Notes: generated from the sequence alone by a model not told the origin. A stretch of DNA of 64,000 bases from Sulfuritalea sp. (GCA_023229685.1 JALNYT010000010.1:1-64000); one strand, 5' to 3'. Shown: positions 18,025 to 27,317, counted from the first letter of the stretch. Numbers and translations are program-made.

Positions 18025-18771
18025 ATGCAACTGAACGGAAAGGTTGCCTTCGTCACCGGGGCGGGGCAGGGCATCGGCGCCTCGGTGGCCAAGGCCTACG
18101 CTCGTGAAGGCGCGAAGGTGGCGGTGATTGACCTCACGCTCGATAGCGCAGCTCATGTCGCCAAGGAGATCGCTGATGCCGGGGGCGAGGCGATGGGCGT
18201 CGCCTGTGATGTATCGGATCGTTCTCAGGTGGAGATGGCTGCGGCGCAGGTCAATGCCGCCTGGGGTCGCATCGATATTCTGGTGAATAACGCCGGAATC
18301 ACCCGCACCGCGATGCTCAACAAGATGACCATCGAGCAGTGGCAGCAGGTGATCGGCGTGCATCTCACGGGAGCCTTCAACTGCCTGCAGGCGGTGGTCG
18401 GCGGCATGATCGAGCGCAAGTACGGACGTATAATTTACGTGACCTCGGCGGCCGGTGTTCTCGGCACGATTGGCCAGATCAACTACAGTGCGGCGAAGGC
18501 TGGGATTCTGGGCATGACCAAGAGCACGGCGAAGGAATTGGCGCGTTACAACATCACAGCCAATGCCATCGCGCCGGGAGCCGCGACGCCGATGACCGAA
18601 GTCATTCGCACCGACGAACGCTTCAAGGAGAAGTATCTGGATCGCATTCCTCTCGGGCGCTGGGCCGAACCCGAGGAGATCGCGCCGGTATTCGTTTTTT
18701 TCGCCTCCGACGCTTCGGCCTACGTTACAGGACAGATTCTTGCCGCCGACGGCGGCATGACCATACATTGA
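18025..18771 (+). CDS. bzdZ: BzdZ, short-chain dehydrogenase, putative 3-hydroxyacyl-CoA dehydrogenase
   Basis: This 248-aa SDR has the cofactor motif TGAGQGIG near the N-terminus, NNAG, and the catalytic YSAAK with its upstream Ser. Its place after the ring hydrolase suggests oxidation of 3-hydroxypimelyl-CoA. The start ATG at 18025 lies 4 nt past the bzdY stop; an upstream frame extension overlaps bzdY and gives no family sequence. SDR substrate cannot be read from sequence, so the exact step is by context. Confidence 0.85.
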   Translation: MQLNGKVAFVTGAGQGIGASVAKAYAREGAKVAVIDLTLDSAAHVAKEIADAGGEAMGVACDVSDRSQVEMAAAQVNAAWGRIDILVNNAGITRTAMLNKMTIEQWQQVIGVHLTGAFNCLQAVVGGMIERKYGRIIYVTSAAGVLGTIGQINYSAAKAGILGMTKSTAKELARYNITANAIAPGAATPMTEVIRTDERFKEKYLDRIPLGRWAEPEEIAPVFVFFASDASAYVTGQILAADGGMTIH

Positions 18772-18784
18772 TACTGGAGTTTTG

Positions 18785-19966
18785 ATGAGTAGCCAACCGA
18801 GATTTAACTGGGAAGACCCGTTGCTGATGGACCAGCAGTTGAGCGACGACGAACGCATGGTGCGCGACACGGCAGCGGCCTATGCGCAGGACAAGCTTGC
18901 GCCGCGCGTGCTCGAAGCCTTCCGCCACGAAAAGACCGATCCGGCGATCTTCACCGAAATGGGTGCGCTTGGTTTGCTCGGTACGACGATCCCCGAGGAG
19001 TATGGCGGCGCGGGCATGAACTATGTCTGCTACGGTCTCGCCGCGCGTGAGGTGGAACGGGTCGATTCCGGCTATCGCTCGATGATGAGCGTGCAAAGCT
19101 CGCTGGTCATGCTGCCGATTTACGAGTTCGGCAACGAAGCGACCCGCCGCAAATACCTGCCCAAGCTTGCGACGGGCGAACTGATCGGCTGTTTTGGCCT
19201 GACCGAACCGAACCACGGATCGGACCCCGGCAGCATGATCACCCGCGCCCGTCAGGTCGATGGCGGCTACAGCATCTCGGGTTCGAAGATGTGGATCACC
19301 AACAGCCCGATTGCCGACGTGTTCGTCGTCTGGGCCAAGGATGATGGGGGCCAGATTCGCGGTTTCGTGCTCGAGAAGGGCTGGAAGGGCCTTACGGCTC
19401 CGGCCATTCACGGCAAGGTGGGCCTGCGCGCGTCGATCACCGGCGAGATTGTCATGGACGAGGTGTTCTGTCCGGAAGAAAATGCGTTTCCGGAGGTGCG
19501 CGGCCTCAAGGGGCCGTTCACCTGCCTCAATTCGGCGCGCTACGGCATCGCCTGGGGTGCGCTCGGCGCTGCCGAGTACTGCTGGCATGCGGCACGGCAA
19601 TACACGCTGGACCGCAAGCAGTTCGGCCGGCCGCTGGCCGCCAACCAGCTGATCCAGCTCAAGCTGGCCAACATGCAGACAGAGATCACCATGGCCCTGC
19701 AGGGCTGCCTGCGCCTGGGACGGATGAAGGACGAAGGCACTGCTTCGGTCGAGATCACTTCGATCATGAAGCGCAATTCCTGCGGCAAATCGCTGGACAT
19801 TGCCCGCATGGCGCGCGACATGCTCGGTGGCAACGGCATTTCCGACGAGTTTGGCGTGATCCGCCATGTGGTCAATCTGGAAGTGGTCAACACCTATGAA
19901 GGGACGCACGACATTCATGCGCTGATTCTGGGTCGCGCGCAGACGGGAATACAGGCATTCTTCTGA
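18785..19966 (+). CDS. gcdH: Glutaryl-CoA dehydrogenase
   Basis: This 393-aa acyl-CoA dehydrogenase is probably the decarboxylating glutaryl-CoA dehydrogenase that yields crotonyl-CoA. The C-terminal NTYEGTHDIHALILGRAQTG contains the catalytic Glu in YEG and the typical glutaryl-CoA dehydrogenase tail. FGLTEPNHGSDPGSM binds flavin and substrate. Its start ATG follows GGAG; a TTG three bases upstream is also in frame. It fits the end of the pimelyl-CoA to glutaryl-CoA branch and lies 13 nt after bzdZ. Confidence 0.92.
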   Translation: MSSQPRFNWEDPLLMDQQLSDDERMVRDTAAAYAQDKLAPRVLEAFRHEKTDPAIFTEMGALGLLGTTIPEEYGGAGMNYVCYGLAAREVERVDSGYRSMMSVQSSLVMLPIYEFGNEATRRKYLPKLATGELIGCFGLTEPNHGSDPGSMITRARQVDGGYSISGSKMWITNSPIADVFVVWAKDDGGQIRGFVLEKGWKGLTAPAIHGKVGLRASITGEIVMDEVFCPEENAFPEVRGLKGPFTCLNSARYGIAWGALGAAEYCWHAARQYTLDRKQFGRPLAANQLIQLKLANMQTEITMALQGCLRLGRMKDEGTASVEITSIMKRNSCGKSLDIARMARDMLGGNGISDEFGVIRHVVNLEVVNTYEGTHDIHALILGRAQTGIQAFF

Positions 19967-20054
19967 GATACTCGGGGTGTTCTCGCGGCAGGCAGCGAGA
20001 ACAGATATCACATTCCAATACAGCGCTCGCCACAGAGCGGAGGAGGAAACCGTC

Positions 20055-21632
20055 ATGCCAGAACTGAGCACTGCCGATCACGGCACATCGCCACCGCGAG
20101 TCAGCATTCCGCGCCAATACAACGCGGCCTACGACCTGATCCAGAGAAATCTGCCCGGGCGGGCGCAGAAGATCGCCTACATAGACGATCACGGCAGCTA
20201 TTCCTACGGCGACCTGGCCCAGCGGGTAAATCGCTTTGGCAACGTGCTGGCCGGCATCGGCATGGAGGCGGAGAGCCGGGTGATGCTGTGCCTGCTCGAT
20301 ACCATCGACTTTCCGACGGCATTTCTCGGCAGCATTCAGGCCGGCATCATCCCGATCGCTGCCAATACACTGCTGACCACCGCCGACTATGACTTCATGC
20401 TCGGAGATTCCCGGGCAAAGGCTCTGGTGGTGTCGGAAGCGCTCTGGCCGCAGTTCGCGCCGATTGTCGCCAAGCATCAAACACTCAAGCACGTCATCGT
20501 TTCCGGCAATGATGGCAAGGGACATCCCTCCTTGAGCGACCTGATGAAAGGCGTCAGCCCGAATATTGTGCCGGCGCCGACCACCTGCGACGACTTCTGC
20601 TTCTGGCTCTATTCCTCAGGGTCGACCGGCACTCCGAAGGGAACCGTGCACCTGCATTCCCATCTGATCCAGACCGCCGAACTCTACGGCAAGCCGATAC
20701 TCGGCATTGTCGAGGATGATCTGGTGTTTTCCGCCGCCAAGCTGTTTTTCGCTTATGGCTTGGGCAACGGGCTTTCCTTTCCGCTCTCGGTCGGGGCCAC
20801 CACCGTGCTCATGGCCGAGCGCCCGACGCCCCAAGCCGTTTTCCAAAGATTGCGCCAGCACCAGCCGACGATTTTCTATGGAGTACCGACGCTGTATGGC
20901 GCTCTGCTCGCCAGTCCCGACATGCTCAAGCGCGAGGATGTTCCGCACCTGCGGGTCTGCGCCTCGGCCGGGGAGGCCCTGCCCGCGGATATCGGACGGC
21001 GCTGGACGGAACTGCTTGGTGTCGAGATTCTCGATGGCATCGGTTCCACCGAGATGCTGCACATCTTTCTTTCCAACCGGAGCGGCGAGGTGCGTTACGG
21101 CACCACCGGCAAACCGGTGCCGGGGTATGAAGTTCGCCTGATAGGGGAGGATGGCAACCCGGTGCCGCCGGGGGAAATAGGCGAACTGCAGATCAACGGT
21201 CCCAGTTCGGCGATCATGTACTGGAACAGTCGCGAGAAGTCGCGCCATACCTTCATGGGTGACTGGACGCGCAGCGGCGACAAGTACATCGAAACAGCCG
21301 ATGGCTACTTCCAGTATTGCGGTCGTTCCGACGACATGCTGAAAGTGGGTGGCATCTATGTTTCGCCCTTCGAGGTCGAAGGAGCGCTGATGACCCACGA
21401 GTCCATCCTCGAAGCCGCCGTGGTGGCGCACGCAGACGCCGATGAACTGGTCAAGCCCAAGGCCTACGTCGTGCTCAAAGCCGGGGTCGAGCCGTCGGAT
21501 TCGCTCCGCGACGCACTCAAACAGCATGTCAAGGAGAAACTGGCGCCCTACAAGTATCCACGCTGGATTGAATTTGTGGCTGAACTGCCGAAGACGGCTA
21601 CCGGCAAGATACAGCGCTTCAAGCTGCGCTGA
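20055..21632 (+). CDS. bzdA: Benzoate-CoA ligase
   Basis: This enzyme activates benzoate to benzoyl-CoA with ATP, the entry step for both the box and bzd routes. The 525-aa ANL-superfamily protein has the P-loop-like YSSGSTGTPKG at about 184, DGIGSTEMLHIFLSN (benzoate-type acyl pocket and adenine loop), and the C-terminal lysine motif PKTATGKIQR. The ATG at 20055 follows AGGAGGAAAC. It is the last gene of the bzd operon, in the bzdA position. Three further ANL ligases occur in the window. Confidence 0.93.
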   Translation: MPELSTADHGTSPPRVSIPRQYNAAYDLIQRNLPGRAQKIAYIDDHGSYSYGDLAQRVNRFGNVLAGIGMEAESRVMLCLLDTIDFPTAFLGSIQAGIIPIAANTLLTTADYDFMLGDSRAKALVVSEALWPQFAPIVAKHQTLKHVIVSGNDGKGHPSLSDLMKGVSPNIVPAPTTCDDFCFWLYSSGSTGTPKGTVHLHSHLIQTAELYGKPILGIVEDDLVFSAAKLFFAYGLGNGLSFPLSVGATTVLMAERPTPQAVFQRLRQHQPTIFYGVPTLYGALLASPDMLKREDVPHLRVCASAGEALPADIGRRWTELLGVEILDGIGSTEMLHIFLSNRSGEVRYGTTGKPVPGYEVRLIGEDGNPVPPGEIGELQINGPSSAIMYWNSREKSRHTFMGDWTRSGDKYIETADGYFQYCGRSDDMLKVGGIYVSPFEVEGALMTHESILEAAVVAHADADELVKPKAYVVLKAGVEPSDSLRDALKQHVKEKLAPYKYPRWIEFVAELPKTATGKIQRFKLR

Positions 21633-21790
21633 GCGGGATATGCCGGGATGTTCGAAGTAGCCGCTGGGTATAATGCCAAGCTCGTCAATTGCCTTGACGC
21701 ACCAGCGCGGAAGTGTTGTGATTAATGCTGGCATTCCGCATCGGCTGCTTTGGCCCATGCGTTCTGAAAACACCGTGAGGAGGAATACAC

Positions 21791-22996
21791 ATGCATAAGA
21801 ATGAAAAAATCGGCTACGACCGTCGCGAGTTTCTGAAAGGCGGCACCGCCATTGCCGGCGCTACTGCGGCCGGTGTGCTGCTGCCTGCGGGTATTGCACG
21901 TGCCCAGCAGGCCAAACTGAAAATCGGCATGATGTTGCCCGCCACCGGCACTTTCGCCCCACTGGGCCTTGCTATTACGAACGGCTTCAAACTGGCGGTG
22001 GCGGAGCGCGGCGGCAAGCTTGGCGGTCGCGAGATCGAATATTTCACGGTGGACGACGAATCCAACCCGGCCAAGGCGCCGGAGAATGTCAACAAGCTGG
22101 TGCAGCGCGACAAGGTCGATGTCGTGATCGGCACCGTGCATTCTGGCGTCGTGATGGGCATGGCCAAGGTACTGCGTGAATCCGGCACCCTGTGGATCAA
22201 TCCCAACGGCGGCGCTGGCGCCATGACCGGTGCGATGTGCTCGCCCAACTTCTTCCGTACGTCCTTCTCCAACTGGCAGACCACTTACGCTCTCGGCAAG
22301 GTGCTCAAGGCCAAAGGGCACAAGAATGCCGTATTCATCACATGGAAGTACGCCGGTGGTGAAGAGATGATGCAGGGATTCAAGGAGGGCTTCGAAAAGG
22401 AGGGCGGCAAACTGACCAAGGAACTCTATTTGCCCTTCCCTCAGGTCGAGTTCCAGGCGCTACTGACGGAAATTGCCAGTATCAGGCCCGATGCGGTGGT
22501 GGCCTTTTTTGCTGGCGGCGGGCAGGTCAAATTTCTCAAGGACTACCAAGCAGCCGGCCTCAAGGGCAAGATTCCCCTCTATGGATCGGGCTTCCTTACC
22601 GAAGATCTGGAGGCGTCGGGCGATGCAGCCGAAGGCGTTGAGACGACCCTGCATTATGGCGACGGTCTCGACACCAAGAAGAATAATGCTTTCCGCCTGG
22701 CCTACGCCAAGGCCTTCAAGCTGCAGCCTGACGTGTATGCGGTACAGGGCTATGACGCCGGTCAGTTGCTGGCCGCCGGCCTCGATGCAGTCAAGGGCAA
22801 TGTTGGCAACAAGTCGGCCATGATCAAGGCCATGGAATCGGCCAAGATCGACAGTCCGCGCGGTCCATGGACCCTGTCCAAGTCGCACAATCCGGTGCAG
22901 GACATGTACCTGCGCAAGGTCGTCGGCAAGGAGAACAAGGTTCAGGGCGTGGCCTGGAAGGCTTTGGCTGATCCGGCGCTTGGCTGTAAGGCATAG
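21791..22996 (+). CDS. Tat-exported ABC transporter substrate-binding protein (LivK-like)
   Basis: This is the periplasmic binding component of a branched-chain amino acid/aromatic acid type ABC importer. The 401-aa protein starts with a twin-arginine signal, DRREFLKGG, a hydrophobic stretch and a predicted cleavage after ARA at about residue 38. The mature part has the Peripla_BP_6 fold start KLKIGMMLPATGTFAPLG. The ATG follows GAGGAGG. Position after the benzoate operon and before livHMGF suggests benzoate or a substituted benzoate as ligand; that is inferred. Confidence 0.88.
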   Translation: MHKNEKIGYDRREFLKGGTAIAGATAAGVLLPAGIARAQQAKLKIGMMLPATGTFAPLGLAITNGFKLAVAERGGKLGGREIEYFTVDDESNPAKAPENVNKLVQRDKVDVVIGTVHSGVVMGMAKVLRESGTLWINPNGGAGAMTGAMCSPNFFRTSFSNWQTTYALGKVLKAKGHKNAVFITWKYAGGEEMMQGFKEGFEKEGGKLTKELYLPFPQVEFQALLTEIASIRPDAVVAFFAGGGQVKFLKDYQAAGLKGKIPLYGSGFLTEDLEASGDAAEGVETTLHYGDGLDTKKNNAFRLAYAKAFKLQPDVYAVQGYDAGQLLAAGLDAVKGNVGNKSAMIKAMESAKIDSPRGPWTLSKSHNPVQDMYLRKVVGKENKVQGVAWKALADPALGCKA

Positions 22997-23016
22997 TTTC
23001 ACTGCTCGAACCATGA

Positions 23017-23046
23017 CGGCGACAGGCAACTGTCGCCGTTTTATTT
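23017..23046 (+). terminator. Intrinsic terminator/attenuator between binding protein and livH
   Basis: CGGCGACAG pairs perfectly with CTGTCGCCG around a GCAA tetraloop, followed by GTTTTATTT. Placed 20 nt after the binding-protein gene and before livH, it should partly stop transcription, giving more binding protein than permease. This layout is common for binding-protein-dependent importers. Confidence 0.8.
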
Positions 23047-23055
23047 CCTAGCCCA

Positions 23056-23922
23056 ATGGATTTCGCTTTCTTTCTCATTCAGTTGCTCAACGGCCTGCAA
23101 TATGGCCTGTTGCTGTTCCTTGTCGCCAGCGGCCTGACGCTGGTGTTCGGCATCATGGGCATCATCAATCTGGCTCACGGCAGCTTCTACATGGTGGGCG
23201 CCTATCTCGCCTGGTCGCTTTCGAGCCTGACCGGAAGCCTCACGGCGGCCATTTTGCTCGCCATCCCGCTGACGGTGATCCTTGGCATGGGTTTGGAACG
23301 CTTGTTGTTCCGCCATCTTTATCAGCGCGACCATCTCTACCAGGTGCTGCTCACCTACGGCCTGATTCTGGTTTTCGAAGAGTTGCGCAGCCTGATCTGG
23401 GGAGATGACGTGCATGGCGTCGCCGTGCCGGCGCTGCTCAACGCGTCGATTCCGTTGACCGACAACCTGTCCTATCCGGTATATCGACTGGCGATCTCGG
23501 GTGTTTGCCTGCTGCTTGCGGCAGGACTCTATTTTCTGATCCAGAAAACGCGGCTGGGCATGATGATTCGTGCCGGAGCAAGCAATCGCGAGATGGTGCA
23601 GTCGCTCGGCATCGACATCAAGCTGATCTACACGCTGGTGTTTGCACTCGGCATTGCACTGGCGGCGTTCGCTGGCATGATCAACGCGCCGCTGTCCTCG
23701 GTGTTTCCGAACATGGGCAGCCAGGTGCTGATCATCTGTTTCGTGGTTGTGGTCATCGGCGGTATCGGCTCGGTGAAGGGGGCCATGGCGGCCTCGCTGA
23801 TGATTGGTCTGGCCGAGACCTTCGGCCAGGTGCTGGTGCCCGAAGTCGCGGGCATGATCGTCTACGTGCTGATGGCGGTCGTACTGGTGTGGCGGCCGGA
23901 AGGCCTGTTCGGGCGGGGCTGA
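23056..23922 (+). CDS. livH: ABC transporter permease LivH
   Basis: This inner-membrane permease has 288 aa, about eight hydrophobic helices and the LivH-type N-terminal segment GLTLVFGIMGIINLAHGSFYM. It forms a heterodimer with LivM. No good Shine-Dalgarno sequence precedes the ATG, which lies just beyond the terminator hairpin. That would favour low expression. It ends one base before livM begins (TGAGATG junction). Confidence 0.9.
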   Translation: MDFAFFLIQLLNGLQYGLLLFLVASGLTLVFGIMGIINLAHGSFYMVGAYLAWSLSSLTGSLTAAILLAIPLTVILGMGLERLLFRHLYQRDHLYQVLLTYGLILVFEELRSLIWGDDVHGVAVPALLNASIPLTDNLSYPVYRLAISGVCLLLAAGLYFLIQKTRLGMMIRAGASNREMVQSLGIDIKLIYTLVFALGIALAAFAGMINAPLSSVFPNMGSQVLIICFVVVVIGGIGSVKGAMAASLMIGLAETFGQVLVPEVAGMIVYVLMAVVLVWRPEGLFGRG

Positions 23923-23923
23923 G

Positions 23924-24910
23924 ATGAACTCGCGCCTGACCAACATCCTGCCCTTCCTGGTTGCCGGCTTGCTCGCCCTGTTTCCGCTGGTGGAGAGTAC
24001 GTTCTACATGCAACTGCTGACCAAGGTCCTGATCATGGCTATTTTTGCCATGAGTCTCGATCTGCTGGTCGGCTATACCGGGCTGGTCAGTTTCGGCCAC
24101 GCCGCCTACTTCGGGCTTGCGGGCTATGCCATCGCGCTGATGGCCCCGAAGTATGAAACGATCAGCCTGTGGTGGTCGCTGCCTGCGGCGATAGGGGTCT
24201 GTGCACTGTTCGCGCTCATCACCGGCACGCTGGTGCTGCGCACGCGGGGCATTTACTTCATCATGGTCACGCTGGCTTTCTCGCAGATGTTGTTCTTCAT
24301 CTTCCACGATACCAAGATCGGCGGTGGATCCGATGGCATCTACCTCTACGCCAAACCGTCGATGAATTTTGGCGATGTCCAACTGCTGAATCTGGAGAAG
24401 CTGGAGAATTTCTACTGGCTGGTGCTGGTGCTGACGGTGGCGGTTTACCTGCTGTTGCATCGCGTGCTCGGATCGACCTTCGGCCGCGCCCTGCTCGGGA
24501 TCAAGGTCAATGAACATCGCATGCGCGCGCTGGGCTTTCCGGTGTTCCGTTACCAGCTGGCGAGTTTCACACTATCCGGAGCGTTGGCGGGCATGGCCGG
24601 GTATCTGGCTGCCGCGCAGTATGGCTTCGTGAATCCGGAGATATTGTCCTGGCATCAGTCCGGCGCGGTGCTCATGATGGTCATCCTCGGCGGCATGGGT
24701 ACGCTCTACGGTTCGGTGATCGGCGCATTTGCGTTCGTTCTGCTGCAGGAAGTGTTGTCCAATCAGGCGTGGTTCGGTCCCTCGGCCAAGCATTGGCAAT
24801 TGGCCATGGGCATTTTCATCATGCTGGTCGCACTGTATCTGCCGCAGGGTCTTGCCGGTTTGTCGCAGAGGTTCGGCAGGAAGCCCGTCGCGGAGGCTGC
24901 CGATGAGTGA
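23924..24910 (+). CDS. livM: ABC transporter permease LivM
   Basis: This second permease subunit has 328 aa and is mostly hydrophobic. The DLLVGYTGLVSFGHAAYFGLAGYA segment region, roughly residues 42-66, is the LivM hallmark. It begins immediately after livH and its last codons overlap the livG start, so the two are translationally coupled. It pairs with LivH to form the membrane channel. The substrate is inferred from the aromatic context. Confidence 0.9.
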   Translation: MNSRLTNILPFLVAGLLALFPLVESTFYMQLLTKVLIMAIFAMSLDLLVGYTGLVSFGHAAYFGLAGYAIALMAPKYETISLWWSLPAAIGVCALFALITGTLVLRTRGIYFIMVTLAFSQMLFFIFHDTKIGGGSDGIYLYAKPSMNFGDVQLLNLEKLENFYWLVLVLTVAVYLLLHRVLGSTFGRALLGIKVNEHRMRALGFPVFRYQLASFTLSGALAGMAGYLAAAQYGFVNPEILSWHQSGAVLMMVILGGMGTLYGSVIGAFAFVLLQEVLSNQAWFGPSAKHWQLAMGIFIMLVALYLPQGLAGLSQRFGRKPVAEAADE

Positions 24911-25691
24911 GATGCAACAGGTTCCCGGAACCGGCATGCCCATCCTGAGCACCAAAGGGCTAACCAAGCAGTTCGGCGGACTGGTTGCGGTGAGCGATGT
25001 TTCGCTCGATCTGTATGTGGGCGAAGTCCATGTCGTGATCGGTCCCAACGGCGCCGGCAAGTCCACGCTGACCAACCTGCTGTCCGGTGACCTGCCGCCG
25101 ACGTCGGGCGAGGTGATCTTCGAAGGGAGGGATATTGCCGGCTGCAGCTCCGACCATATCTCGCGTCTCGGCATCGGTCGCAGCTATCAGAAGACCAATA
25201 TCTTTCTGCCGTTCACCGTGTTCGAAAATTGCCGCCTCGCCGCACAATCGCGGACGCCGCATGCTTTGCGGGTCTTTAACCGGGCGCGGGCCTACACCGG
25301 GATCAACCGGCAGGCGGAGGAGGCGATGGCGGCCGCGGGCCTCACCCATCGCGCCGAACGAATTGCGGCCACCCTTTCGCATGGCGAGCAGCGCCAGCTG
25401 GAGATCGCCATGTGTCTGGCGACGCAGCCGCGGATCCTGCTGCTGGACGAGCCGCTCGCCGGCATGGGGCCGCATGAATCGCAGCGCATGGTAGAACTGA
25501 TCAAGGGGCTTACCCAGGATCATGCCATCATGCTGATCGAGCATGATATGGATGCGGTGTTCGCGCTGGCGCACCGGCTCACCGTCATGGTCAATGGCGA
25601 GGTGCTGGAATCCGGTACGCCGGAAGCCGTTCGCTCGAGCCCGGCCGTGCAGTTGGCCTATCTCGGCGGCGAGGAACTGCTTCATGACTGA
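24903..25691 (+). CDS. livG: ABC transporter ATP-binding protein LivG
   Basis: This 262-aa ATPase has Walker A GPNGAGKST, signature LSHGEQRQLEIAM and Walker B ILLLDEPLAGM followed by the His-loop region. The ATG at 24903 overlaps the end of livM by 8 nt; longer upstream frame extensions lie inside livM. It ends in an ATGACTGA overlap with livF. It powers uptake together with LivF. Confidence 0.92.
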   Translation: MSEMQQVPGTGMPILSTKGLTKQFGGLVAVSDVSLDLYVGEVHVVIGPNGAGKSTLTNLLSGDLPPTSGEVIFEGRDIAGCSSDHISRLGIGRSYQKTNIFLPFTVFENCRLAAQSRTPHALRVFNRARAYTGINRQAEEAMAAAGLTHRAERIAATLSHGEQRQLEIAMCLATQPRILLLDEPLAGMGPHESQRMVELIKGLTQDHAIMLIEHDMDAVFALAHRLTVMVNGEVLESGTPEAVRSSPAVQLAYLGGEELLHD

Positions 25692-26502
25692 CCAGAAGAA
25701 CCTTTCCCCCAACCCCCTTCCCGCGGAAGGGGGCGACAAAGGCTCGCTTCGCTCGCAGCCGAACGACGCTCGGCCTAGGGGCGGCCCGTCGACCGAGGTG
25801 CTGCTCGAGGCCCGCGGCCTGCATACCTTCTACGGCGTCAGTCATATTCTGCACGGCGTCGATTTTTTCGTGCGCAAGGGCGAGACCATCGGCCTGATGG
25901 GGCGCAACGGCATGGGCAAGACGACCTTGCTCAAGACCATCCTCGGCTTGGTGCGCCCGCGCGAGGGACAGGTCAAGGTCCACGGCATGGACATGACCCA
26001 GGCCGCGACACATGCCATTGCCCGCCGCGGCATTGCCTATGTGCCGGAAGGGCGTGGCATTTTTCCCAACCTTTCGGTGCGCGAGAATCTGGTGATGGCC
26101 GCACGCGCCGGCGTGGACGGCCACCGCGAGTGGAATTTTGACCGGGTCATCGCGACCTTCCCCCGTCTTGGAGAACGCTTGAGCAACGGCGGAGCGCAGC
26201 TTTCCGGCGGTGAGCAGCAGATGCTGACCATAGGACGTGCGCTGATGACCAATCCCGACCTGCTGATCCTCGACGAAGCCACCGAGGGCCTGGCACCGCT
26301 GATCGCCAGAGAAATCTGGGGCATCATCAAGACCATCCGCGCTTCCGGCATTGCGACAGTGATCGTGGACAAGAATTACGCTGCGGTCATGGCGCTGGCG
26401 GATCGCAGCGTGGTGCTGGTGAAGGGCAGGGTGGTGTTTTCCGGAGCCTCCCGCGAACTCTGCGAGAACCAGGAACTGATGAACCGTTTTCTCGGAGTCT
26501 GA
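25684..26502 (+). CDS. livF: ABC transporter ATP-binding protein LivF with unusual N-terminal extension
   Basis: This 272-aa ATPase has Walker A GRNGMGKTT, signature LSGGEQQMLTIGRAL and Walker B LILDEATEG. It is some 30 residues longer than usual LivF proteins. Residues about 6-36 are encoded by a palindromic repeat element (see the repeat entry); the normal LivF start, VLLEARGLHTFYG, comes only at about residue 39. The start ATG overlaps livG, which makes the extension part of the translated frame unless an internal start is used. The gene is followed 4 nt later by the hydrolase gene. Confidence 0.9.
   Translation: MTDQKNLSPNPLPAEGGDKGSLRSQPNDARPRGGPSTEVLLEARGLHTFYGVSHILHGVDFFVRKGETIGLMGRNGMGKTTLLKTILGLVRPREGQVKVHGMDMTQAATHAIARRGIAYVPEGRGIFPNLSVRENLVMAARAGVDGHREWNFDRVIATFPRLGERLSNGGAQLSGGEQQMLTIGRALMTNPDLLILDEATEGLAPLIAREIWGIIKTIRASGIATVIVDKNYAAVMALADRSVVLVKGRVVFSGASRELCENQELMNRFLGV
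25700..25787 (+). repeat. Palindromic repeat element inserted in-frame at the 5' end of livF
   Basis: CCCCCTTCC at 25713-25721 and GGAAGGGGG at 25725-25733 form perfect 9-bp arms around CGC. A GCTTCGCTCG-rich part and a second small dyad (CCGAACGACGCTCGG) follow. It encodes the peptide start NLSPNPLPAEGG, a translation typical of dispersed intergenic palindromes of this kind. The outer limits are approximate. Confidence 0.65.
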
Positions 26503-26506
26503 GCGC

Positions 26507-27280
26507 ATGCACAACGGTTTCGTCCGGATCGGTGAGCGGAATCTCGAATACCTGCTGATTCCCGCGCACCAGATCAACCGCCCGACACTGGTGCTGCTGC
26601 ATGAGGGCCTGGGGTCCGTTGCGATGTGGCGCGACTTCCCGGCACGCCTCGCCGCCGCTACGGGCTGCCGGACCCTGGTCTATTCACGCTACGGCTATGG
26701 CCAGTCAGACGTGCTGGAGGAAGCCTTCAAGACCGATTTCATGCACCGCGAGGGGCGCGAGGTGCTGCCCGAACTGCTGGCTGCACTGGATATCGAGAAC
26801 CCGGTTCTGGTCGGCCATTCCGATGGCGCGTCGATTGCCCTGCTGCATGCCGGTGACAGCCGCAGCAACGTCGCCGGTCTGGTGGTCATGGCGCCGCACT
26901 GCTTCGTCGAAGACATTTCGATCCGCAGCATCGAGGCGGCCAAGGTGGCGTTCGAGACTACCGACCTGCCGGCCAAACTCGCCAAGTACCACCGCGACGT
27001 CAGGCGCACTTTTTACGGCTGGAACGACATCTGGCTGCATCCCGACTTTCTGTCATGGAACATCGAGGATTGCCTGCCGCATATCCGCTGCCCCATCCTC
27101 GCCATCCAGGGCGAGGACGATGAATACGGCACCATGGCCCAGATCGAGGCCATCGCGGCAAAGGCATCAAGCTCGCCTGGGGTCGAACTGCTGAAACTGG
27201 CAGACTGCCGGCACTCGCCCCATCGCGATCAGACCGCGGCGGTCATCGATGCCATAGGCCGCTTCACTGACCTGGTATAA
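26507..27280 (+). CDS. Alpha/beta hydrolase
   Basis: This 257-aa alpha/beta hydrolase has the nucleophile elbow GHSDG at about residues 103-107 and a likely catalytic His in CRHSPHRDQ near the C-terminus. It starts 4 nt after livF and so belongs to the importer operon. Possible roles are hydrolysis of an aromatic ester or lactone, or a thioester (for example a gentisyl-CoA or benzoyl-CoA thioesterase acting as a CoA-release valve). Nothing in the sequence decides between these. Confidence 0.8.
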   Translation: MHNGFVRIGERNLEYLLIPAHQINRPTLVLLHEGLGSVAMWRDFPARLAAATGCRTLVYSRYGYGQSDVLEEAFKTDFMHREGREVLPELLAALDIENPVLVGHSDGASIALLHAGDSRSNVAGLVVMAPHCFVEDISIRSIEAAKVAFETTDLPAKLAKYHRDVRRTFYGWNDIWLHPDFLSWNIEDCLPHIRCPILAIQGEDDEYGTMAQIEAIAAKASSSPGVELLKLADCRHSPHRDQTAAVIDAIGRFTDLV

Positions 27281-27317
27281 ATCGCCGCCCCGCCAGCGCC
27301 GACTCTTTGCTTGACGG

